From Hemerocallis citrina (lineage: Eukaryota > Streptophyta > Magnoliopsida > Asparagales > Asphodelaceae), in assembly GCA_017893485.1 (NCBI GenBank), contig CM030362.1:35967565-36031564 (forward strand): a stretch of 64,000 nucleotides of DNA, read 5' to 3'. The notes under the pieces were generated by a model that was given only the letters and a program-made list of their open reading frames with translations, was not told the origin of the DNA and made no database searches. Within the stretch, counting starts at the first letter, position 1; every line of letters begins with the position of its first letter. Made by a program: the position numbers and the translations under genes. Shown one piece after another: positions 24,400 to 34,039 of this stretch.

Positions 24400-24740
24400 C
24401 AACGGTTGTGGGAGCCGTTCCAAATGGCGAACCACTTCTAACTCGCTTACGAGCAAGTTATTTGAAGCGGAATCGAGCCAAGTGTTGGACTTCGAACTCG
24501 TCGTTAGAGGGATTCAACGGTTGTGGGAGCAATTTCGAATGGCGAACCACTTCTAGCTCGCTTAAGTGCGAGCTTGCGAAGCGGAATCGAGCCAAGTGTT
24601 AGACTCCGAACTCGTCGTTAGAGGGATTCAACGGTTGTGGGAGCAATTCCGAATGGCGAACCACTTCTAGCTCGCTTAAGAGCGAGCTTGCGAAGCGGAA
24701 TCGAGCCAAGTGTTGGACTCCGAACTCGTCGTTAGAGTTT
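24400..24740. repeat. 115-bp tandem repeat, three copies
   Basis: CAACGGTTGTGGGAGC recurs at 24400, 24515 and 24629 (period 115 and 114) with CGAACCACTTCTAGCTCGCT and AAGCGGAATCGAGCCAAGTG. This is a second, unrelated array next to the 116-bp array and just beyond the end of gag. Confidence 0.9.
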
Positions 24741-25065
24741 AGTAAGTTGCGGGAGCAGCCATGTAGAAGAAGCTGGACTCCGAACTCACCATTTAGCGAG
24801 TCGTGACTCGGAGAGATAGAGATGAAGCAAGAGCAACAATTTCCAATGAAAAAACGTAAAATTTTATTGAAATAAACTAAGTGGCTGCTTCAATAGGGCG
24901 AGCCATTATTACATGCTATTGGCCGGGTTACAAGCATCGGCCTTATTGAAAATCAAAATCCTACTTCTATGATAAAGTGAAGACCTCTTGGGAGGAGCTG
25001 GGAGGTTCTGAGTCTTGAAGCTCGGCGGGCCTTTCTGTTCGTTTGTTGGCTCCTCAAGGGGGAAG

Positions 25066-26829
25066 CTAGGCCCCATCTTTTTGGACGAACTTGGTCAGGT
25101 GTCCCCGCTGTATGCGTTCTTCGATCTCCTCCTTGAGAACCCGACAATCATCCGTGTCGTGGCCGTGGTCCCTGTGAAAGCGGCACCACTTATCCTTGTT
25201 CCTCTTCTTGCCAGGTGTATTCATTCTAGGGGAAGCACGGAGTAGCCCTTCCTTGTCCACCTCCATAAGAACTTCTGATATATTGGCAATGAGGGGGGTG
25301 AACTTTTCAAAACGATGAGTCGGGCGGCGCTGGTTATTGCCGTCCTTCTGGGATTTTTGGGACCCCTCTTCGCTTGTGTTGTTCCGTTTGTTCCTAGAAG
25401 ATGTCTCCTCCAGAGTAAGGGGGTTGAGAGCCTCTTCCGTTCGTATGTACTTCTCCACCTTAAGTAGGAGTTCTGAGAAGTTCCGAGGAGGCTTCTTGGC
25501 AAGGGACGCCCTGAGGTTGGCATTAGTGACGTTGCGCTCAAACGCTGCAGAGGCTACTGATTGGTTGAGGGAGGGAATGGACCGGGCTTCTGTGGTGTAG
25601 CGTCGAAGGTAATCCCTTAGGCGTTCACCATTTTCTTAGTTGAGGGTCACCAGGGATACACTTGTTTTCTCGGCCCGACGGCTACCCACGAAATGAATAA
25701 GGAAGAGCCCTTCGAACTGATCGAATGAAAAGATGGAGGCCTGGGCGAGTCGAGGGTACCATTCTCTTGCGGGCCCCTTCAAAGTGGCAGGAAAGATCTT
25801 GCAGAGGATGGCGTCTGAAGCATGGTGGATCATCATGAGAGTTTTAAAACTCTTTATGTGATCCGCGAGGTCTGACTCCCCGGTATACGACTCGAAGTGA
25901 GGCGATTTGAAGTTATCTGGGATGGGGGCCTCCATGATGGTGCGGGAGAATGGAGGTCTGCTCGGGCGGAGGTTTATCGCTCGTTACTCTTCTTCCCTGT
26001 CAATTCGGCCGAGGCGCCTCTCCATCTCGTGGAGACGGCGGTAGACCGAGTCTTCTCTTTGATCATACCTTGCCAGCCCCAGGACTCATCTTCGTACGAG
26101 GGTGGACTGGGGCTGCGGCGATGGTAGATTTGAGATGGACGGGGACTGAGAGTGTGAAGGCGATGACTCCTAGTTGGCTCATGAGTAGGTGGCCTCTGGT
26201 CGTTCTTTGGGGTGATATTGAGGGCCCGTAAGACTGTCGCTTAGAAGTCTTGAAGATCTGCCCTTGTGACTGGTGCCTCTCCCGCTTTGTGGTCCCTATG
26301 TGTGGCTCGGCTTACTGGAGAATGAGTTCTCCGCCGACAACGCTGAGGGGACTCCCTTCGCCCTCTTCGAGTAGGGGATCTTCTGTAGTCTCGGCGATGA
26401 GGAGATCGCTCATTTGGACGTTGTTGGCGGGAGGCTCACTCTCGGGCCCGCCTTTCATCCAAACGGCGGCGTAGATTCTCTTCCTTCTGCCGATTGAGGA
26501 TGGTATTTCGAAGGTCGGAAGCTCGGGGATTATGGGATGCCATAGAGTCGGAAGAGGGGTTGTGTATTGGGATGCGGTCCTGTTGGAGAGGTTGCTTCTG
26601 AGGATTGGGACACGAGCCCCTCACACCGGCATTCTGAGGCCCAGTTGGATCCGGGGGGGGGGGGGGGTTGAAGATTCTGAGGAGGGAGTTGGTCTAGCTG
26701 CAGGGGGTCCTCTGCTTGAGGAGGAAGTTGCCCCTGCTGCTGAACGGGTTGGAGGGGGACCTCCCGTTGTGGTTGAGGAGGGGTAGGCCCACGGTTGGAC
26801 CCCCTGGATCTGAGTTTCCTTGGAGGCAT
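25066..26829 (-). pseudogene. Gag of the gag-only LTR element, with stops
   Basis: The probable start is MPPRKLRSRGS at 26829. A proline/glutamine-rich head is followed by VYRRLHEMERRLGR. The retrotransposon gag domain is at about 25935-25640 (SYTGESDLADHIKSFKTLMM, ATLKGPAREWYPRL, FSFDQFEGLFLIHF). After a single TAA at 25636-25638 the same frame continues to a tail with a CRFHRDHGHDTDDC knuckle. Stops near 26530 and 25980 and a frame change around 26560-26620 also disrupt it. The order matches the gag at 49.7-51.0 kb. Gag packages element RNA; no pol follows. Confidence 0.85.
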
Positions 26830-26880
26830 GACGGGGGAAGGTCTGACCTACGGGAAAAGGAAGGCTGCTATTCGTGGTGT

Positions 26881-26900
26881 TTCCCACAGACGACGCCAAT
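26881..26900 (-). promoter_or_regulatory. Putative primer-binding site of the gag-only element
   Basis: On the - strand ATTGGCGTCGTCTGTGGGAA begins one base inside the 5' LTR. A near-identical site lies beside the LTR at 51433. Its position and conservation suggest the tRNA primer site; the tRNA was not identified. Confidence 0.6.
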
Positions 26901-26901
26901 C

Positions 26902-27516
26902 TGTTACCACTAAATCTGGTGTGGGGGTAAACAGATAGTATTTGTGGATTCTTGGAAAACTTGAATAGCAAACCTGAACCTGTTCCGCCGGAGTTTGACC
27001 GCTGACTCCCACCGTTCACCTGCAAAAAGTGCGAGACACTGGGGTTGATCCCTCCGACGCACCCTCCGACGCTCAAGTCAGTAATCAGGGAAGATTATGA
27101 AAGAGCGTAAATTGGCAAAAGAGTGATTACCTCTTAATAGTGGTGGATGGGGGGTATTTATAGTCGCCGTTGGGGTCAGATTAGGAATGTAATCCCTGTG
27201 ATCAGATAAGGAATGTAATCCCTGTGATCAGATTAGGAATGTAATCCCTAATTCCCAGTGAAAGGATAGATGTGAATCAGGACCGTTGATTAGGACTAAT
27301 CAGGAACCCTAATTCTATCCTGCTGGACCGGGTTCATTTCGGGTTGGGACCCATACCCAGTTGAGGTGGATCCGTTCGTGGGTTATTGGGTCTTGAAGAA
27401 AGACCCAGTTCCCATTTCAGACCCGTTTGTAGGTGAAATTACCATTGTACCCCTGAGCTTTAAGATTCGTGTCCGATTTGAACTGCCCCGATTTAATCCT
27501 ATTTTTAGCCATATCA
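26902..27516 (-). repeat. 5' LTR of the gag-only element, with TATA box
   Basis: 615 bp, TGTTACC...ATATCA. TATAAATA on the - strand at 27155-27162 splits it into a U3 of about 350 bp and a shorter R-U5 next to the primer-binding site. The right edge abuts TSD TTTTC. Confidence 0.9.
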
Positions 27517-27612
27517 TTTTCTAATGTGAGTGTTTCAAGGTTAGCGGAAAGGTTCGCAATGGAGCGTGGCAACATGCCACCAAGTGTTAGGAATTTGTTG
27601 AATTTTGCAAGA

Positions 27613-28540
27613 ACCGATTCAATGAACAACTAAGCAATATAGACCAAACCATACACACAAGCACACAATTTTATCCCGGTTCGGCTTCGCCTAATTCGAG
27701 GAAGAAATAACAGATTTATTATTCAACTAGAAAAGATACACGAGTTACAGTCACTCTCCCCAAGAATATATCTGTCACTAAAGCCTCACTAGAAGATACT
27801 ATGTTGTTCAGAATAGAAAACTCTTAGATGAAATACTACCTCACAAAGGAGGCTATTACAATATTATATAAAGATATAAAGAAATCCTAGGTTGTAGTCT
27901 TAATACAATAACTGTCCGATATACTATGAAGAGAAAGTCACACTATAGGAGCCGAACGATTTAACTTGGAGAGGAAGTTAGGCTTAAAACAGATCACCAG
28001 ATCAAGCCCAATATGCTGTTGCGCCTCTGTCTGTCAGTTGCTCCCAAGAGTAGTTGACTGCAAAAGAAGTCGAGCCCGAGCCCTGCTTGGTTGTGGTCGA
28101 CTGTCACCCTCACCCCCATCTCAGCTAGAAACAACAACTCTCATCTGCTCCACGTTCACTTCAAACATCTTATAGAGAAATCCTAGGATGTAGTCTTGAT
28201 GCAATAACCATATGATATACTATGAAGAGAAAGCCATACTATAGGAGCCGTACGATTTAACTTGAGAGGAAGTTGGGTTCAAAACAGATCACCAGATCAA
28301 GCCCAATATGCTGTTGTGCCTCTGTCGGTCGACTGCTCCCAAGTGCAATTGACTGCAATAGAAGTCGAGCCCGAGCCCTACCTGGTTGTGGTTGCCTGTC
28401 ATCCCCTTCTCAGCCAGAAACAACAACTCTCATCTGCTCCACGTTTGCTTCAAACCTCTTCTTGCGTCACTGTCTTTTCTTCATATCGAACCTAGTATGT
28501 AAGACATAAACTCAACATCAAGGTTATTCAAGTCTAGATT
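27613..28540. repeat. Insertion with a 296-bp tandem duplication inside the LRR pseudogene
   Basis: The LRR reading frame breaks at about 27612 and resumes at about 28545. Between lie two copies of a unit starting GAAATCCTAGGTTGTAGTCT at 27881 and at 28177 (period 296), each with ACAGATCACCAGATCAAGCC and GAAGTCGAGCCCGAGCCCT. The segment at 27620-27720 (TTTTATCCCGGTTCGGCTTC) looks like part of a retrotransposon. Family and exact ends are unknown. Confidence 0.7.
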
Positions 28541-29650
28541 CAAAATTAATAAGTTGGTACACTACTCAAATTTGAGAGGAAGTTCCATCCATTGGGTCCT
28601 CTAGAATCAAACTCATTGAATTGTAAAGTAAGCCATTTTAAACTCGGTAAGCTTCCTAGGTTAGAAGGGATTTCACCAATGAACCGGTTGTACGAAAAAT
28701 CCATGCGTCTGAGACTAGTCGCATTTGAAAATGACATCAGAAGAGGTCCATGAATTTGGTTCCTGTACAGATCAATAGATTCAACTAGAGGGAGAAACTG
28801 ACTGAAATTCTCATGAAGTGAACCCGACAGTTGATTATAAGCCAGCGAAATCCGAGACGGAGGAAAGATTCCATAACAAAGGCGAGATGGAACCAGTAAG
28901 ATTGTTCTGTGGTAATCCTAGTATTGTTCGCTTTGAGAGTTGGCCTATCGAAGGAGGGATCCCTCCTGTCAAGTCATTGTATCCTAATGAAAGAGCAGTT
29001 AAATTCAAAATGTTCCCTATTATAGTAGGAATGTTGCCACTAAGTTGGTTGTTGTATACAGTCAGCACAGAAAGAGAAGACAGGTTTGTTAGCGAACGAC
29101 GATAGGTTTCTGTAAGGCTATTGTTGCTCAGAATCAAGTTTCGAGATTTGAACAGCTCTACCAAGGCTAGGCGGAATCTCGCTTGTAAGAAAGTAATGGC
29201 CTAAACTGATACTCTGTAACTGTGAACATTGAGAGAGGGAAGAGAATTCATATTGAGAATGAGATTCTGGAGTCAAACCAGACGACCTATTCTGGTATCT
29301 GTCCATGAACTTGGTTATTAAAGAGATCAATGTTCCTGAGAAATGGCAGGTTGGCTATTGGTATGGCAGGTGAGATGGATTCAGCCAGACCAAGCGAGCT
29401 GGGGACTAATGGGACAACATGTTGAGGATAGCGAGGGCCACTGCAGTAGACTCCGGGCCACCAGCAAAAATGGGTAGAGGAAATCCATGAAGATAACTGT
29501 CCTGTTGGACCGTCCTACAGCACGAATTTGAAGGAGAGAAGGGATTGCTGGTCAGTTGCATTGTTGAGTATTGAAATTGTGGAAGTGGAGGTTGCAGAGA
29601 CTAGGAAGACTGCATTGCAAAAAAGAAGAAGAGATGAGAATACTGGGCCA

Positions 29651-30090
29651 ACTTAAGTTATACCTGAAAGAATCTCAAGACTAATATCAGACACAAGTCC
29701 AATACCAACTACCAATACGAGGAGTTTGGTACAGTACACTGATTGGAGGATTTATGGGAATGAGATGATTTTCAGAAATCTAATGATGGGAATGAAGATT
29801 CTCGAGAATATTGCATGACCACGTTTGGTACACTACTACACTGTATTACATTCCTGAAAATTCTTTATTAATAAATATTTTTATTCTATTTTTTTAGGTT
29901 ATGGCTAAAGTTTACAAAACAGGCCCCACTTTTAGGCAAAAATAAAGAAATCCACATCTAATTAGATATACATAAACTAGGCCCCGAATTTTCAAAAAAT
30001 TGCATCATCTAGACTCTCCCTCAAACATAAGGTGCTCATGTGCGATTACATGTTGGATTAAGATATTATTTTAGATTTTAGACTAAAATG
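29651..30090. other. Former upstream region of the receptor-kinase pseudogene
   Basis: AT-rich sequence between the receptor-kinase 5' end and the LINE poly-A tail. No ORF or clear regulatory motif was recognised. Confidence 0.4.
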
Positions 30091-30365
30091 TTTTTTTTTT
30101 TTTGATAACAAGATGGCCGAAACCATCGTTTCATTAATGAGATAATTAAGGAAACTAGTACAACTGCTAACAAAATACAACACATAAGCTGACAGCTCAA
30201 CAAAAGCTGTCCACCAAAATCACCAAATACATCTAAGAACAAAAGACAAACAACACCTGCATCTAAAAAGCTAGAAATAACCTACAAGCCTAATGCAAGA
30301 TCAGACAAACAACTACTATCCCCATTGCTTTAGATCTCACGGCTTGAGATTGAGCATCAACAGCG

Positions 30366-33300
30366 CTATTCTTCAACATTGTTCCTGGTCCTCTTAGTTG
30401 CCGCATGCGCACCTGCCCAATCATGGATAAGAAGAAACATTTTATTCATAGAGGTTGGAAATCTAAAAACTTTATTGCGGAAAATAAAATCATTTCTTTC
30501 TAGCCATAGGTTCCACATAGATGCAGCAACCGCTAAATCCCAAGCTTTTCTATCTCCTAATTTGATGTGAGTATCTCTAATGAAACCCCATAAGTCGTTG
30601 GTTGAAGTAGGAATCTGTGGACATGTAAAACTCCTACATATCACCTCCCAAGTTAGCCTAGCTTTTGGACAAAGAAACAAAATGTGATTAACATCTTCTT
30701 CCGCATCGAGACACATGTCACAGACAATGTCGATCTGCATATTTCTCTTTCTAATGTTAACTTTGGATAGAATAGCATTATTGTGCGCTAACCAGCAAAA
30801 CACCTTAACTCTGAAAGGAATTTTGGCTCCCCAAATAATAGTATGGACCTGACATCTCGTCCCTCCGTCGTTAAGCCAGGAATACATAGATGCAACAGAG
30901 AAAACTTGGGAGTTGTCTCTTGCCCACCATCTTTCGTCCGGGATATTTTCCTCTTGTCCTCCCTCCTGCATGACCAATCTATTGAGTTGTACAAATTGTA
31001 CCCTTCCCTCTGGTGATATATCGTTGGAGACTGTAAATCTTAGTTTACCGCGCTTTCGAATTTCCGCCACCGTAAGGTCTAAGTTCTTTGTTGCCTCCGC
31101 CGCCTGTGGAAATTGATACTGTAGAGACGATACTCCACACCATGTGTCCTTCCAAAATCTGGTATTTTTCCCGTTGCGTACTGTACATCTAGTGTTAGTG
31201 TGGAAAATGTCTCCCTGCTTGGAAATCCCCTTCCAGATGTAAGACACTTTCGCCGATGGACTTCTACCTCCAAATCTGACAGTTCGTTTCTTCCGATATC
31301 GCTCGAAGGAGTAACTCCACCATCCTTTTGGTTTATTGTACATCTTCCACCACCACTTACTGAGAAGAGCTCTATTCATATCTTGCAGGTTAACAATACC
31401 TAAGCCGCCATATTCTCTTCTTTTGCATACTCTTCCCAAATTAACTAGGTTGAAACCTTTATTACCCTCGCCTGATCCTTTCCATAAGAATCTACGCCTG
31501 AGTTTGTCGATTCTTTTGATCACCCACTTTGGTAACTCATAGATCGACATCAGATACGTCGGTATAGCGTTGAGGACCGAATTAAGCAGTATGATTCTCC
31601 CACCTAATGAGAGGAACCTACTCTGCCACCCCGCGAGCTTCTTTTCAATCTTGGCTATGATGAAGGTCCAATCCTCATTTCGAAGAGTTCCTAGTCTGAT
31701 AGGCGTTCCCAGATATTTGATTGGGTAATCGGTAACATTGCAACCTAAAATATTCTTAATATCCCGAATCGGGGTCGACGCCTGCTCAAAGATTGGGATA
31801 ATACTTGTCTTGTTAAGATTGACTTTCAAACCTGACCATCCCTGGAAGCAAGCCAAAGCCCACTTAATGGCTGAAGCTTCTTCTATCGTAGCAGTACCAA
31901 AAAGAATTGTGTCGTCAGCATATTGTAGGATCGACATCGGCTGGCTGATGCCCTTGATTTTAATTCCTTTTATGAGATTATGTTCCATGGCTCTTCTAAT
32001 CATTTCAACTAATCCATCGGTGACCATGGCAAAAAGCAAGGGTGACAGCGGATCCCCTTGACGAAGACCTTTTCTGCAAAAAATCTCCCTTCCCTGCCAG
32101 CCATTAACTTGGATGTTCGATTTGCCCCCCCCGTACACAGGACTTCATCCATTGTCGCCATTTAGTACCAAATCCTATCAGGACAAGGGCTTCCTCCACA
32201 CATTCCCAAGAGACCGAATCGTATGCTTTCTGGAAGTCGAGATTAAGAATGAACCCGTCCACCTTCTCTTTGTGACCACGAAACACTATTTCATGAGCTG
32301 AAGCTATACTGTCCGAGATGTCTCTTCCGCTAATGAAACCACTTTGCGATTGCGCTATCACCTCATTCATGTTCGGAGCTAGTCTTAATGCTAAGACCTT
32401 AGTAATGATTTTGAAGGAGCTATTCAAAAGGCTGATGGGTCTCAAATCCTCGTGCGTGGCGACCTCATTTTTCTTTGGCACCAAGATAATAGTTGCGTAG
32501 TTCAAGCGCTCCAATTTGGCCCTTCCCTCGAAAAGTTCTTGGAAAATATTCATGAGGTCATCTTTAATAACATGCCAGTAGACGGAAAAGAAGAAAATAG
32601 GTAGACCATCCGGCCCCGGGGCTTTATCCTGACCCAAAGCTTTGATCGCCCTGACGACCTCCGCCTCCGTAAAATTGTCTTCAATACCAACACTCCCATC
32701 TAATCTGACGGAGCTCCACATATCTTGTGCCAAGCCACATCTACTCTCTGGTGGACCCCCTAAAAGATTATGGAAATAGTCATCCAGGTGCTCCAATATA
32801 AGGTCTTCGTTTTCCGTCCAGATTCCATTAACAGATAATCCCGTGATATGATTCTGTCTTTTTCTCCCATTAGCTACTTTGTGAAAATATTTTGTGTTCG
32901 CATCTCCCTCTTTAAGCCATTGGATCCTCGCTCTCTGTTGCCAATATAGCTCCTCCATCTTACCAATCTGCTGAAGCTCCAGTCTATCATTAGCCAGTTC
33001 GTCTTTCTCAAACTCTTGGAGATCTCTATCTTCTTGCTCCCTTTCTAGCTCCGTAATTCTAGACACCACGGTTTCTCTTCTCAGGTTTGTTTCTCTCGTT
33101 TTCTGACCGGCCCAATCTTTTAATTTCCGTCTCAGTCGCCTGGTCTTCTCCATCCATATTCCCACTGCAGAAGAGCACTGGTTGGTACTTGCATTCCATG
33201 ATTCAGCGATAATCTGACGCGTTTCCTCACAAATGGTCCACGCTTTCTCGAATTTGAATCTAAATTGTCTCTTCCTTCCCCTAATCCCGCAATCTATAAC

Positions 33301-33984
33301 TAGAGGCACATGGTCCGAGGTGTAACGTACGGCGGACTTCACTTTTGCGAATGGGTAGACATCCTCCCAATCGTTGGAAACAAGAATTCTATCTAACTTG
33401 GCTAATATTGGATTCCTCTGCATGTTAGACCAAGTAAATTTCCTGTCCGTCATTTCCAGTTCCAGCAAATCCAAGTCTTCTATCGTCTTGTTGAATTGTT
33501 CTTGATCTATATTGCCGTGGCCCTTACCTTTATGCTCGTCCTGAAATCTGGTGATATTAAAGTCTCCTCCAAATAACCAAGGCCCTCCCCATCTGTTTCT
33601 AATACCTCGCAGTTCACGCCAAAACGCTGGACGCAATCTACCGTCATAAGGACCATATACGCTAGTAACCGTCTGGTACCAATCATCTCCACGACGTCTA
33701 ATTCTAATCGACACCGAAAACTCGCCAATGATGGAATCAGTAATCTCAAACTTGGAATTACTAGCGCCAACCGCTATACCACCTGAGTAACCCCTAGACG
33801 CCTTAACTCTCCACTGGAAGTCTTCCAAACCTTTAAGGGAAGAGAAATCTGTGTGCACTGGGTTTTCAATTCTAGTTTCTTGTAGACCACAGATGTCAGG
33901 GCGAACCTTGGACAGGGTTACCCCAATCGCTCTTTTTCTAACTTTTTGCCGTATCCCTCTAACATTCCAAAATATGTATAACAT
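30366..33984 (-). pseudogene. LINE ORF2: endonuclease-reverse transcriptase-zf-RVT with one frameshift
   Basis: The endonuclease (33984-33280) has FWNVRG, LQETRIENP, YGPYDGRL, GGDFNITRF and SDHVPL, so its catalytic Asn/Glu/Asp/His motifs are present. The reverse transcriptase (about 32650-31700) has DKAPGPDGLP, LRPISLLNSSFKIITKVLA, LRQGDPLSPLLFAM and the catalytic LQYADDTILFG. The C-terminal zf-RVT has CDMCLDAEEDVNHILFLC. The frame breaks once, at a run of eight C (32125-32132 on the + strand). Span 33984-30366 is 3619 nt, one more than a multiple of three, so a single extra base explains it. The enzyme nicks DNA and primes reverse transcription of its own RNA. Confidence 0.9.
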
Positions 33985-34039
33985 AAAAAAAGTAGTACAT
34001 CTAACCCCTAAGTGGACCTACCCTTGGCTGACCCCCACC

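Larger units (their letters stand above)
16343..27516 (-). mobile_element. Gag-only LTR retrotransposon (TR-GAG/LARD type), with a nested solo LTR
   Basis: Direct repeats at 16343-16956 and 26902-27516, about 95% identical by eye, begin TGTTACC and end ATATCA. They are flanked by the 5-bp duplication TTTTC (16338-16342, 27517-27521). A TATA box in the right LTR, the primer-binding-like site at 26881-26900, a G-rich polypurine tract at 16957-16973 and gag all read on the - strand. The interior (9.9 kb, 4 kb of it a later nested solo LTR) holds gag and long repeat arrays. I saw no protease, reverse transcriptase or integrase motif, so movement would need a partner element. It sits in an LRR codon region of the receptor-kinase pseudogene. 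Confidence 0.9.
14754..29650 (-). pseudogene. LRR receptor-like kinase (LRR-XII / EFR-like type), shattered by insertions
   Basis: Reading on the - strand, the N-terminal part (about 29650-29430) has a hydrophobic leader, NATDQQSLLSFK, and SSTHFCWWPGVYCSG of the LRRNT cap. LRRs follow at 29400-28545 (NNQLSGNIPTIIGNI, NDLTGGIPPSIGQLS). An insertion fills about 27613-28540. One LRR is at 27612-27522 (LPRSIANLSANLETLTLENN). After an 11.2-kb retrotransposon, LRRs resume directly (NGISGSITREIGNLVGLTNL). Then come a transmembrane helix near 15620, the kinase start RISYNELVKATNGFS and LVGSGSF (about 15520-15440), FAVKVLNLQ, a hAT MITE, and RNIRHRNLVKILTAC ending at 14754. The rest of the kinase is absent. 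There are several stops (one right after FKFVL) and frameshifts. Family members sense microbial or peptide ligands; this copy is dead. Confidence 0.88.

Noticed and set aside
24400..24740. Possible CRISPR-like array of regular repeats
   Set aside because: Repeats are directly tandem without unique spacers, in plant retroelement DNA.
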